A stretch of DNA of 64,000 nt from Planctomycetota bacterium. Its GTDB lineage: Bacteria > Planctomycetota > Phycisphaerae > UBA1845. How positions within the stretch are numbered: position 1 is the stretch's first letter; every line of letters starts with the position of its first letter. Under the pieces are notes generated by a model. The model made no database searches. It had not been told where the DNA came from and saw only the letters and a program-made list of their open reading frames with translations. Both the position numbers and the translations under genes were made by a program. The stretch lies in the NCBI GenBank assembly GCA_024280855.1, contig JAJRPG010000093.1:1-64000 (forward strand), written 5' to 3'. Positions 9,471-18,539 of this stretch are shown in pieces.

Positions 9471-10328
9471 ATGAGCTTGTGCTGCGAACAGATTGAACGA
9501 CTTCTCGGACGCTATGCGGACAAGGAATTGTCGCCAGCGGAGCTGAGCGAAGTCGATAGCCATATTGAATTTTGTTCGAGCTGTCGGGCAGAGTTTGAGG
9601 CGCGGTGCGAGTTGGTGGGCGATATCGCCACGGCTGAGCCTGTTTCCGTGCCATCCTCACTTTGGGGACGTATCGAAGCACAACTGGATCAATCGCGGGA
9701 AACTTCTCAGCGAAGTATGCGCCGCTCACGCATGAGGCGCACGGCGTGGGCGATGGCGGCTAGCGTCGTTCTCATTGCGGGGCTGGGATTGTTCGATATG
9801 CCGTCATCAAAAACTACGGCTCAGGCAGCTACTGTAGATTTCAGTGTGCTTCTAAACGCCCTACCGCTCAATGCTCATGCAGCGTTTAGAAAATTTCTCG
9901 CTCGCTATGATGGCAAGGAAACGACACCCATCGCTGCGAAGCGAAATAACCCCACTTTGAATTTTGACACGCCAGCGATTCTACCCGGCGGGTTTCGACT
10001 CAAGTCGATATACGAACTTCGTATCGCAGGCACGCGGGGCATCGCGGCGGCTTATGATCGAGATGGTGAATTTCTCGCAGCGGTGTTTCATGCCCCAATG
10101 AAGCACGAACGGTTTGGCTCTCACGAAAAATTTCCTTGCGTGATTGGGAAGCATTGTGGCTATAAGGTGCAGGTGGGCGAGTGGAAATTGATTCACATGA
10201 CCGACTCGACAACCTGCCACTGTTTGCTAAGCCGGCTTGATGAGGAGACGGGAATTCCACTGGTCATGGCGGCGATAGCGCCTAAGATTTCCAATGCTGA
10301 CGCGCCGAATGGACATCAGCATCCCTGA
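9471..10328 (+). CDS. Membrane anti-sigma factor with zinc-finger (ZAS) domain
   Basis: It likely holds the upstream ECF sigma factor inactive at the membrane. The N-terminus has the zf-HC2/ZAS arrangement: C4/C5 and then HIEFCSSC (H31, C35, C38). A single membrane helix spans about residues 90-108 (AWAMAASVVLIAGLGLFDM). The outer domain of about 175 residues has no family I can name. It contains a His/Cys-rich patch (CVIGKHCGYKV, then TTCHCLL) that could sense a metal or redox state. GGAAG lies eight bases before the ATG. The context of metal-binding neighbours makes copper sensing the best guess; this is inference. Confidence 0.8.
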   Translation: MSLCCEQIERLLGRYADKELSPAELSEVDSHIEFCSSCRAEFEARCELVGDIATAEPVSVPSSLWGRIEAQLDQSRETSQRSMRRSRMRRTAWAMAASVVLIAGLGLFDMPSSKTTAQAATVDFSVLLNALPLNAHAAFRKFLARYDGKETTPIAAKRNNPTLNFDTPAILPGGFRLKSIYELRIAGTRGIAAAYDRDGEFLAAVFHAPMKHERFGSHEKFPCVIGKHCGYKVQVGEWKLIHMTDSTTCHCLLSRLDEETGIPLVMAAIAPKISNADAPNGHQHP

Positions 10329-10387
10329 TAGTTGATAGCACGATTCGAAATCAATAACTTACAGATACGCTTTGATAAACTCTAAGC

Positions 10388-10420
10388 TCCGCGCGGGCTG
10401 AAGCCTGCGGCTCGACTTGG
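10388..10420 (+). repeat. Dispersed repeat, family C copy 1
   Basis: The segment CGCGGGCTGAAGCCTGCGGC sits between the convergent anti-sigma and ATPase genes and recurs nearly exactly at 23071-23102. It is imperfectly palindromic around GAAGC. Confidence 0.55.
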
Positions 10421-10431
10421 ACACACTCTTG

Positions 10432-12534
10432 TCACTTTTGATACAACCTCAGCGAATTCGTTACGACAAAGATGCTGCTTATCACCATTGCGCTCGCGGC
10501 TAGGATGGGATTGAGGATGCCAGTCATAGCCAGGGCTATGCCTATGGTGTTGTAGGCGAATGCCCAGAAAAGATTCATTTTTATAGTGCGCACTATCCGC
10601 CGGGAAAGTTCCATCGCACGGACCAGGGTAAGCAAATCGTTGCTAAGCAAACACACGTCAGCCGCTTCCCGTGATAAGTCCGCCCCGCAGCCCATAGCTA
10701 TTCCCACATCGGCGGCTTTGAGGGCTGGTGCGTCGTTTAGTCCGTCCCCTACCATGGCTACGATTCCCTTCTCTCGACGCAGACTTTCAATTTGATCGAC
10801 CTTATCAGCCGGGGATAACTGGGCTTTGACCGGGACGTCTAACTTTTCGGCTAAGCGGTGCCCGCGAACGGCGTGGTCTCCTGAAAGTATGCTGACGTCG
10901 TAATGCGACTGCGATAGCTGCTCAATAGCTGTCGCAGCCTCCTCTCGCAGTGTTTCAGTCAACGCGAATACAGCTACGCACTGATTGTCCACCGAAAGGC
11001 AAACGAGACCATGCGCATCCGCGCGATACTGCTGAATCTGCTCGTCGAGAAACGCTGGCCAGGTCGGCGCGACTTCTCGAATATACGTTTCACTTCCTAG
11101 CCGAATGGTTTTATTTTTATATACACCCGTCAGGCCTTGGCCGGGTATTGTTTTCATGTTTTCTAATGTCGCTGGCGTGACACTTTTTTCTTGAGCGCAA
11201 GCGATAAAAGCTGTTGATGAAGCGTGGGATGAGGCATTGGCTAGGCCTGTGGCTAATGATAGATTTAACGATGCGGACGAATCGCTCTTGTCAGCGTGGG
11301 CACTGGCGATGATGCGCGTCTGCCCAGTTGTCAGCGTCCCGGTCTTATCGAAAGCGATGGCACGGACGATCGCCAATCGCTCAATGGCTGGGCCATCTCG
11401 AAAGACGACGCCCATCTGTGCCCCGCGACCGAGACCAATCCAAATGGCCATGGGCGTAGCTAAACCTAGAGCGCACGGACACGAAATCAACAAGACCGAA
11501 AGTGCGGTCATCATGGCACTAACGCTGCCACCTCGATGATAACCAAGGTACGCGCCTATAATAGCCATGATGATTACTGCGGGAACAAAAGCACCTGCCA
11601 CGCGGTCTGCGAGGCGTTGATATCTCCCTGGACGCAGCTTGGCTAATTCCAACAAGGCGGACAATCGGCCGACGGCGCTTTGTTCGCCCACGGCTAAGGC
11701 TCGAACGTGTAAATCGCCGTCGATATTGAGCGTGCCCGCATGGACCTTGTCGCCAATTTTTTTGGAAATGGCTTCGCTTTCCCCGGTTAGCATCTGCTCG
11801 TCAATGTGTGCTTGGCCTTGCTCAATGAGGCCGTCTACCGCGATGCGCTCACCTGCTCGGATGTGTAGCACGTCGCCGATACGAACTTCGTCACTGGCTA
11901 TTTTTTCAAAAGATGATGCGCGGCGGACACTGACTTCGTCTGGCACTAACGCACCAAGCTTGGCAAAAGCGTCGGAGGCTTTGAGGCGGCCCGTCGCTTC
12001 GAGATATCGGCCTAGCGTGATTAAGACTAAGACCATGCAGGCTGTTTCATAGTAAACGCGACCGGTATCTGATAAAGTTGATATGTAGGAATATATGAAT
12101 GCGCCAGCGACGCCAAGTACAACCAAGCCGTCGGTCGTAACTATTCGCTGACGAAGTTGAGAAGTCGCGTTAACTAAAATCGGTATGCCTAACATGGCAA
12201 AAACCGGTGTAGCCATGATGAGTGAGATGTAACGGAATAATCCGATGAGCTGAATCGCGGCGGGCGGCGCATTGGTCACGCTTAGGCCATACACGTCTTG
12301 GCTATATAACGCCAAGCTGAAAACCATGACTCCCATCGACAAGAAAACCGACACGCCAAGGCGGGTTAATAGCAAATTCGCTTGGCCCTTTTCGCCGCGA
12401 GCTTGTGTTACTGCTGCTGCGAATTTGCAGCCGTAACAGCAATAGAGAAGTTGTGATTCACCAGACTCCGGCGACGGCTGCAAGCGCGCTGGAACGGGCA
12501 GGCTACAATAATCGCAAAGCAAAGATTGGGGCAT
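10432..12534 (-). CDS. P1B-type heavy-metal (probably copper) transporting ATPase
   Basis: An inner-membrane pump that uses ATP to expel a soft metal ion, or to deliver it to an envelope enzyme. The 700 residues begin with a small Cys-rich domain (CDYC at 7-10, YCCYGC at 31-36) typical of the CcoI/FixI-like branch. There is no classical HMA domain. Further motifs are TGES at 250-253, the membrane metal site CPC at 352-354, the phosphorylation motif DKTGT at 396-400 and GDGLNDAPAL at 596-605. The CPC motif and lack of a DKTGT variant support Cu(I). The nucleotide-binding SEHP motif is replaced by SSHAS at about 435-439, with His kept and Pro lost. CcoI-type pumps supply copper to cytochrome oxidase, so assembly rather than detoxification is also possible. 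It converges with the sigma operon. Confidence 0.9.
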   Translation of the reverse strand: MPQSLLCDYCSLPVPARLQPSPESGESQLLYCCYGCKFAAAVTQARGEKGQANLLLTRLGVSVFLSMGVMVFSLALYSQDVYGLSVTNAPPAAIQLIGLFRYISLIMATPVFAMLGIPILVNATSQLRQRIVTTDGLVVLGVAGAFIYSYISTLSDTGRVYYETACMVLVLITLGRYLEATGRLKASDAFAKLGALVPDEVSVRRASSFEKIASDEVRIGDVLHIRAGERIAVDGLIEQGQAHIDEQMLTGESEAISKKIGDKVHAGTLNIDGDLHVRALAVGEQSAVGRLSALLELAKLRPGRYQRLADRVAGAFVPAVIIMAIIGAYLGYHRGGSVSAMMTALSVLLISCPCALGLATPMAIWIGLGRGAQMGVVFRDGPAIERLAIVRAIAFDKTGTLTTGQTRIIASAHADKSDSSASLNLSLATGLANASSHASSTAFIACAQEKSVTPATLENMKTIPGQGLTGVYKNKTIRLGSETYIREVAPTWPAFLDEQIQQYRADAHGLVCLSVDNQCVAVFALTETLREEAATAIEQLSQSHYDVSILSGDHAVRGHRLAEKLDVPVKAQLSPADKVDQIESLRREKGIVAMVGDGLNDAPALKAADVGIAMGCGADLSREAADVCLLSNDLLTLVRAMELSRRIVRTIKMNLFWAFAYNTIGIALAMTGILNPILAASAMVISSIFVVTNSLRLYQK

Positions 12535-12598
12535 GGCGACGATTTACCTGTACGCTCAATGCAATATTTTTTGCAAAACAAGTATTTCGGTGTCATTA

Positions 12599-12616
12599 GC
12601 CGTCTCACCAGACGGC
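12599..12616 (-). terminator. Hairpin between protease gene and ATPase gene
   Basis: GCCGTCT-CACC-AGACGGC is a perfect seven-base-pair stem downstream of the protease stop and upstream of the ATPase start, both on the minus strand. No T-run follows, so it may be a weak terminator or a regulatory hairpin. Confidence 0.4.
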
Positions 12617-12712
12617 AGTTCGTACACGGTACAGAAATGAATTCAACCGTCTACAGGCAGAAGCATGTTGGCTCGCCATTTTATTTGAATGAACGAATAA
12701 ATAACAAAGTAT

Positions 12713-15337
12713 TTATGGGCAATCGGACGGATCAGAAAACGGATACTCCAGCCCTAGAAAACCCTGAACCGCAAAAAGGATGTCGGAGCTGTTCACAAGA
12801 AAATTCGGCACTTCTCCGCCCAGATCGGCACGAGTTGTGACCATGGCTGCATTGGTAAGTTGAAAAGTATTGACTACCGCTATGATATCGTTGGCCGTAA
12901 CTAATCCGTCCGGTGCCGACCATTCGCCGAAAAAAGCACCGACAGAATCTCCCCAAGAACGTCCTTCCGGCTTATCAGACGTCGATAGCGCTAATGGTGC
13001 TGAAAACAGAACCTCATTAATCGTCGCACGTATTTCGTATGTCGCCACGGGCACGATGTGGCAACCGCTTAGATGTATCATCGGCTCGGTCCAACTTCGC
13101 AATACCGGCGTCGCCGAAATGCGTGACACAAATTGCCCAGTACATACGCCCGCCTTGGGCGAACCATCTTCATTTTGGCAACCCGGATCAAACGGAGCAG
13201 CCACCCAACCAAGCGTCCCGAGAAGCCCCGGTCCGCTGGCTAAATCCACACGGAAAGCAACAATAGCGTCGTTGTTGGGGTCGAACGACACATAACGATT
13301 GTTAGGAAAGTTATACGGATGAATCGCCGGCACTGGCACCGAAAATGCGGCAGCAGGATCGATGGTAAAATTGCCGTCAGAAACATCGAAAAACACGTTT
13401 CCCGATCCCTGTATACGAACACGAGAAGTGCTTGAAACTAAAACGGGAAAAGTGACTAATTCCGAACCGTCATTTGGCGTGTTCAATGCTAGCACGGTTG
13501 GATACGTTAATCCTCCGTCCGTCGATAGCGAAATATCGACCATCGCAGCGTTCACCAAGCCCGCGTCAGTTCCGGCGACATCCCACTGGACCTCTCGCAC
13601 GCCAGCATATAACTCTCCACCGTTAGGCGCCAAAACTACAAATGGACCAGCGCTGGCACCGACTAGGATGGATAATTCCTCAAAAGCAATACCACCACCA
13701 CCTACAAAATTATCACGTACCGTCACACGAAATTCCATCACCCGTGAAGTGGATGGAAGCTGTTCACCAATAACAGACGTACCATTTAAGATACTCAAAA
13801 GTGAAGGAAATGTTCGCGCGGGATTCTCAGTTGGCGAGAAGGATCGGAATATAGGGCTGGTTCCATTATCCGGATCTGATACCGCCTGGGCCGGACCAAG
13901 GTCTCTTTCTTCCCAACAATAGGTAAGCGTATCATTGTCCACATCCTGACCAACAGCAACTAATTCGAACGGTGTCAGCCGGGGAATCGTATAATCGGGA
14001 ACTGGCGCCACAGTCGGAGGCGTGTTCAATGTTGCGCTTAAGACCGAACATGATGAGCCAGCACTACTGAGAACGAATGCCCGTATCTGATCGTAACTGC
14101 GCGAGTGGAAATAAGGGTCGCTATTGTTTTGTATATTATCCGCGCCGCAAATGCCTGCGTAAGCCTGAATGGTTGCGCCGCTACCTGGCTCATAGGCAGA
14201 AGGGCCACTCCTATTATTTCCGCAACTGCCGCCAACGCCATTAAAAGTATGGCTACCACCGAACTGGTGTCCCATTTCATGGGCCACGAAATCTACATAA
14301 AATGGATCCCCTGTCGGTGCAGACTGTCCCGTTACTCCTTGGGCTTTTCGCGCCGCATTACACACAACCGAGAGACCTGCAACCCCACCGCCGCCCGTGC
14401 TAAACACATGGCCAATATCGTAATTCGCGGAGCCGATGATGCTGTCTACTGTAGGCTGGTTCTCGTTTAACATCGCCCCGCCACTTTGATTGGTAAAGGG
14501 GTCCGTCGCTGCTGACGTAAATACCAATAAGTCGTTATTGGGGATAAGCTCTAGGCGAACGCCGACTTCGATTTCATAAATACCAGTCACTCGATTGATA
14601 GCCGTGACAATGGCAGCGAGACCATCGGCGACAGTCCCGCCGTGAAAAGCGGTGTATTCGCCGGTTGCCGAACAGGCTAATCGGTAAGTACTGAGAATAT
14701 CACCCGAACCTTGACTTTGCCTTTGCAAAAGTAAATTTGCGCCAGCTTGTACATTTTCTGCGCCGCAACTCCAGTCGCTTCCAGTTTTAGAATAATCGCG
14801 TTTGTAATAGCTGCTATAAAGTTGAGTATCACCTTTTGAATAAGGGTCGATGTAGTAAGTTCCATTTGGCGAGAGTACCTGGCCATGAAACCCTAGTGGC
14901 GATATATCAAGACGCACTGTGGCGGCGGGATTATCCAATCCTTGTCCACGAAAAGCTCTGATTTCAGGATATTTTTCGGCTAACGCTGGTGGCATCACTG
15001 ATGAAGCCACGATTTCGAATCGTTCAAATCCCCCGTCCGGATTTGGTATTAGCATCACACGAGGTTGTTGCCTGACAGCCTGCCCGGTCACAGGTGGAAT
15101 GGCCTCTAGCTCTACTTTCATCTTCGCGTAATCCAGGAGCACTTGATGAGCGACCTGCGGCCTAATCCAAGACTCACTCAGTTGGCGAGTCGCTGAAATT
15201 TGTTCCAGTGTTGACCAAATCCCGTCAGAAGAGCGCGACACGACAACATCCGCCGCCTGGGAATCGGATGATAACCCGGCTAGGGCAATAACGAGTGTGA
15301 GTAACATTTTTTGGGCAGAATATTTATTGAATTGCAC
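12713..15337 (-). CDS. Secreted metzincin zinc protease with dockerin-like C-terminus
   Basis: An 874-residue exported endopeptidase. The signal peptide spans about 1-28 (ALAGLSSDSQAAD). A reprolysin-like catalytic domain carries HEMGHQFGGSH at 353-363, the full HExxHxxGxxH zinc site. It is followed by Cys-rich segments (CGNNRSG, YAGICG), then beta-rich segments that probably form Ig-like folds (PNGGELYAGVREVQWDVAG). The C-terminus (LVTANDIIAVVNTF, then VNSSDILFAVQGFLG) has two calcium-loop-like repeats like those called dockerin type I in planctomycetes. Many planctomycete exoproteins share this tail, probably for surface attachment. The target protein is unknown. Confidence 0.85.
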   Translation of the reverse strand: MQFNKYSAQKMLLTLVIALAGLSSDSQAADVVVSRSSDGIWSTLEQISATRQLSESWIRPQVAHQVLLDYAKMKVELEAIPPVTGQAVRQQPRVMLIPNPDGGFERFEIVASSVMPPALAEKYPEIRAFRGQGLDNPAATVRLDISPLGFHGQVLSPNGTYYIDPYSKGDTQLYSSYYKRDYSKTGSDWSCGAENVQAGANLLLQRQSQGSGDILSTYRLACSATGEYTAFHGGTVADGLAAIVTAINRVTGIYEIEVGVRLELIPNNDLLVFTSAATDPFTNQSGGAMLNENQPTVDSIIGSANYDIGHVFSTGGGGVAGLSVVCNAARKAQGVTGQSAPTGDPFYVDFVAHEMGHQFGGSHTFNGVGGSCGNNRSGPSAYEPGSGATIQAYAGICGADNIQNNSDPYFHSRSYDQIRAFVLSSAGSSCSVLSATLNTPPTVAPVPDYTIPRLTPFELVAVGQDVDNDTLTYCWEERDLGPAQAVSDPDNGTSPIFRSFSPTENPARTFPSLLSILNGTSVIGEQLPSTSRVMEFRVTVRDNFVGGGGIAFEELSILVGASAGPFVVLAPNGGELYAGVREVQWDVAGTDAGLVNAAMVDISLSTDGGLTYPTVLALNTPNDGSELVTFPVLVSSTSRVRIQGSGNVFFDVSDGNFTIDPAAAFSVPVPAIHPYNFPNNRYVSFDPNNDAIVAFRVDLASGPGLLGTLGWVAAPFDPGCQNEDGSPKAGVCTGQFVSRISATPVLRSWTEPMIHLSGCHIVPVATYEIRATINEVLFSAPLALSTSDKPEGRSWGDSVGAFFGEWSAPDGLVTANDIIAVVNTFQLTNAAMVTTRADLGGEVPNFLVNSSDILFAVQGFLGLEYPFSDPSDCP

Positions 15338-15932
15338 GACGTATTAACACTCCAAAACTTATAAATTATAAACGTGGTGTAGCCCTCAATTTCCAAAACC
15401 GAGAAGCAGTATCAACTGGCTGCGCGCAACGCAGGGCTGCAATTCGCGCATCGCGATACATAAACCCTCACCTACTCCTAATCTACCCCCGTATTGTAGC
15501 ACGAAAATATTGATATTACTCAAACAAGTTAAAATTCTTTAACGAAACCGACGCAACATTGTGCGATTGCACAATATTGCGGTAGTAGATGATTACACGC
15601 TCATGGAAATCACATATTACCGGTCGTGACTTGTGTAATGCGGACGACAGGAGCAGACATTTTATTACTTTTTCTTGCAATTCGGTACGTTTTTTGCTAC
15701 TTTCGTTAAGTTGCTTGGGCTAGAGCGAGTCCGTTATACGAATAATCTCCCTCCTCCGCCATTCGATGGGCTTAGCTTAGGGTCTCTTGGCGTGTATCTG
15801 CTGCTACGGCTAACCGTCGTAATGTTCAGTGACCGCTAGGTCCGTGGTTCATTCTGTTGAGTAAGTACTTCTCGCACACCCAGGTCAACATGCGTTACCT
15901 CTACTCAATGGCGTCAACCGTGAGGCACTACG
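15338..15932. other. Divergent intergenic region with a 7-bp inverted repeat
   Basis: It separates the protease gene (minus) from the TSP3 gene (plus), so both promoters lie here. ATTGTGC-GATT-GCACAAT at 15558-15575 is a perfect inverted repeat that could be an operator. No other gene or RNA is seen. Confidence 0.45.
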
Positions 15933-18170
15933 ATGCGTTCGGAGGCATATTACAAAACCCGGCCTGTGCCAAGACTGTGTCATTGGCTGGTTATTGCGAT
16001 GCTTTTTGGAGCAAGCCAATCGATCGATGTACAAGCGGAATTGTACCCATCAGAAAATACCTCTCAAGCAACTGTTTCGGTCAGCCCAGACATCATCGTC
16101 GGGGATATTCACCAAGTACACTTTTTCGGAGCTTTTACTGATGGTAGAGGTGCGTTTTCGATTGGCACTACTTCCTGTAATATCGGCACGGGGGCTGCGA
16201 ACTGGATTTGGAATACGCCGGACCATCCGGTTATCGCGCAAAATTTTTACCGTTTACATCAAAACCGTTTTGAACAAATTGGCATGAGCTGGGTTAAGCA
16301 TGGTTTTTTTGCCAGCTCACAATCGTTTTGCAGCGGCTCTGGAGGGTGTGTCAGTGATGGTAGCGGAACGACCCTCGGTCCGGGTTGCTCTGACCCTTAT
16401 TCCGCTTCACTTAATGGCCAACAAGGGAATCTTGGTCCTCGTTCGGACATCAACGCACTTACCGGCGAATTTCCTTATCCATTTGTCGCGCAACAATCTA
16501 ATGCATTGCTGGGTCGGCGCATTGTGGTTGAGGAGCCAGACTATTTACCTGAAGTTAATGTTGGCGCGATGTATTTTGCGGAGAGCCAATATGTTACGAA
16601 AGATGATGCGGCGGCCGGGGCACAGCGGAACAATGCTTCCTATCGCCCTATCGATATTTTTAGGGCGCTTAATGGTACGTTAGCCGTCGAGCTTCTTGGT
16701 GATACAGAGCGGACTTTGCCTGCAATTCGTGCCTGGCGGGCTATGGACCCTGACGTTGTTGAGACTGATATTGAAGTGCCAGGTGATGGGTTGTTTATTC
16801 TAGCGGCGAAGGCTACGGATTTGGGTGGTGGTCAATGGGCGTATGAGTATGCGTTGCATAATCTATATGTGCATCGCTCGGCTAGTTGGTTTTCTATTCC
16901 GGTTGAAGCGACTTCAATAATCACGAACGCTGGCTTTCACGATGTGAACTATCACAGCGGCGAAATATATGATGGCACTGATTGGTCATCGGCACAGTCA
17001 TCTCAGGCGATTTCGTGGGCGACAGATACGTTCGGCGTTAATCCTAATGCCAATGCGCTGCGTTGGGGTACGCTGTATAATTTTCGATTCGTAGCTGATG
17101 CGCCGCCGGTGAGTACGCCGGTGACCATTGGCCTATTTCGGCCTGGGCCTATTGGTTCGGTATCGGCTATTACCCTTGGCCCGGCGCGAACGATGCTTGA
17201 TTGCAACGGTAACGGCATGGATGACCTGTGTGATATTGATTGCAACAGCGTGGGTCTTGCCTGTGACCCGATGACATGTGGAATGAGCAGCGATGTGAAT
17301 GCGAACGCTGTTCCAGATGAGTGCGAAGCGGATTGCGACGGTAATGGAATACCTGACACATTCGACGTCGCACTAGCACCATCTATTGATTGCAACAAAA
17401 ATTTGGTTCCCGATTCCTGCGAGCCTGATACGGATGGTGATCTTGTTATTAACGATTGCGACCCGTGCCCACTGGATATGCCCGATGATTCAGACGGTGA
17501 TGGCGTGTGCGATTCTAATGATGGGTGTCCGATGGATGCGGGGAAAGTTGATCCAGAATTTTGCGGCTGTGGTAATGCGGAGACTGATACTGATCTGGAT
17601 GGTTGGCCTGACTGCGTGGACAATTGCCTGAATACGCCAAACCCGAATCAACTGGACGGGGATGGGGATATGATAGGCGACTTATGCGACAACTGTGTGA
17701 CACTTTCTAACTTTTCCCAAATAGACTTAGACGGAGACAGCGTGGGTGATGTCTGTGATCCATGTCCGTTAGAAAACCCTGACGACGTCGATCAGGATGG
17801 GGTCTGCGCGCCTGATGACCTTTGCCCGGATGATGGTATGAAAGTCGCCCCCGAATTCTGCGGGTGCGGGATGCCGGAGACGGATAGTGATGGGGATGGT
17901 TGGCCTAACTGCGTGGACGAGTGTCCGATGAACCCCAATAAAATTGTTGCGGGTATTTGCGGATGCAGCGCGCCGGATGCGGACTCTGACGGAGATGGTA
18001 TAGCTGATTGTCAGGATGTGTGTCCGGGGGTTAGCGACTTAATCGACCTGGACCAAAATGGTGTGCCGGATTGCGTCGAGCGTGTACCGACGGTTTCAGC
18101 ATGGGGATTGTTGGTGCTGGCGCTGCTGCTGTTGACATCGGGTAAGGTTTATCAATTTCAACGGGACTAA
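15933..18170 (+). CDS. Secreted thrombospondin type 3 repeat protein with PEP-CTERM/IPTL-like tail
   Basis: A 745-residue exported protein of unknown role. A signal peptide spans about 1-36 (CHWLVIAMLFGASQ). A domain of about 380 residues without a name that I recognise follows. Residues ~425-715 are Asp/Asn-rich calcium-binding repeats of thrombospondin type 3 style (DSDGDGVCDSNDGCP, DGDGDMIGDLCDNC). The interleaved motif (P)EFCGCG recurs twice, with a variant GICGCS. The end, VPTVSAWGLLVLALLLL then a basic tail (KVYQFQRD), matches the layout of IPTL-CTERM/PEP-CTERM sorting signals: a short motif, one helix, positive charges. Such proteins are thought to be processed by exosortase-like enzymes and anchored or released at the surface. 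Confidence 0.85.
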   Translation: MRSEAYYKTRPVPRLCHWLVIAMLFGASQSIDVQAELYPSENTSQATVSVSPDIIVGDIHQVHFFGAFTDGRGAFSIGTTSCNIGTGAANWIWNTPDHPVIAQNFYRLHQNRFEQIGMSWVKHGFFASSQSFCSGSGGCVSDGSGTTLGPGCSDPYSASLNGQQGNLGPRSDINALTGEFPYPFVAQQSNALLGRRIVVEEPDYLPEVNVGAMYFAESQYVTKDDAAAGAQRNNASYRPIDIFRALNGTLAVELLGDTERTLPAIRAWRAMDPDVVETDIEVPGDGLFILAAKATDLGGGQWAYEYALHNLYVHRSASWFSIPVEATSIITNAGFHDVNYHSGEIYDGTDWSSAQSSQAISWATDTFGVNPNANALRWGTLYNFRFVADAPPVSTPVTIGLFRPGPIGSVSAITLGPARTMLDCNGNGMDDLCDIDCNSVGLACDPMTCGMSSDVNANAVPDECEADCDGNGIPDTFDVALAPSIDCNKNLVPDSCEPDTDGDLVINDCDPCPLDMPDDSDGDGVCDSNDGCPMDAGKVDPEFCGCGNAETDTDLDGWPDCVDNCLNTPNPNQLDGDGDMIGDLCDNCVTLSNFSQIDLDGDSVGDVCDPCPLENPDDVDQDGVCAPDDLCPDDGMKVAPEFCGCGMPETDSDGDGWPNCVDECPMNPNKIVAGICGCSAPDADSDGDGIADCQDVCPGVSDLIDLDQNGVPDCVERVPTVSAWGLLVLALLLLTSGKVYQFQRD

Positions 18171-18179
18171 ATGCACCAC

Positions 18180-18210
18180 GGGTAAGTCCCGAAAAAACCG
18201 GGACGTACCC
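18180..18210 (+). terminator. Hairpin after the TSP3 gene
   Basis: GGGTAAGTCCCG pairs with CGGGACGTACCC (one mismatch) around an A-rich loop, ten bases past the stop codon. There is no T-run, so termination is only probable. Confidence 0.5.
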
Positions 18211-18300
18211 TTGCCACCCGGCGCTTTACTATTGTCACAATGTAGATTTCACCAATCACTTCAAACGCTAGACGGGCTGCATCATTAACCTCATATTGCA

Positions 18301-18349
18301 CGTCCTTCCCCCACCCTTCGAGAGTGCCCGAAGAATGGGACACACGGGT
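18301..18349 (+). repeat. Dispersed palindromic repeat, family A copy 1
   Basis: CCCCCACCCTTCGAG, then AGTG, then CCCGAAGAATGGGACAC. It has the same layout as the copies at 22932, 25497 and 30102 and lies in the same orientation. The palindromic core is CTTCGaG/CcCGAAG. This copy has one arm mismatch and a GGGACA variant. Confidence 0.7.
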
Positions 18350-18384
18350 ATCCGCCTGTTGAATACGACTATCCGCCTGTTGAA
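18349..18384 (+). repeat. Two 15-bp direct repeats, spacing 21
   Basis: TATCCGCCTGTTGAA occurs at 18349-18363 and again at 18370-18384, upstream of the Clp N-domain gene. It could be a double binding site or a chance duplication. Confidence 0.6.
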
Positions 18385-18539
18385 AGTTGCTCTCACGATC
18401 CGGGGTATTGTCGGGCGGCACAGATGAAGATAGAGTAGCGGGTGATCCGTTTTAGTGGTCATTGGTTCTGTGTGAAAATATAGTTTTCGCGTCACAAGAC
18501 TTCAATGGATGGTTGTGATAAGCCTGGGAGTAAACAGAT

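Noticed and set aside
17003-17623. A 206-residue Ser/Pro-rich frame on the minus strand
   Set aside because: It is the shadow of the repetitive TSP3 coding sequence on the other strand.
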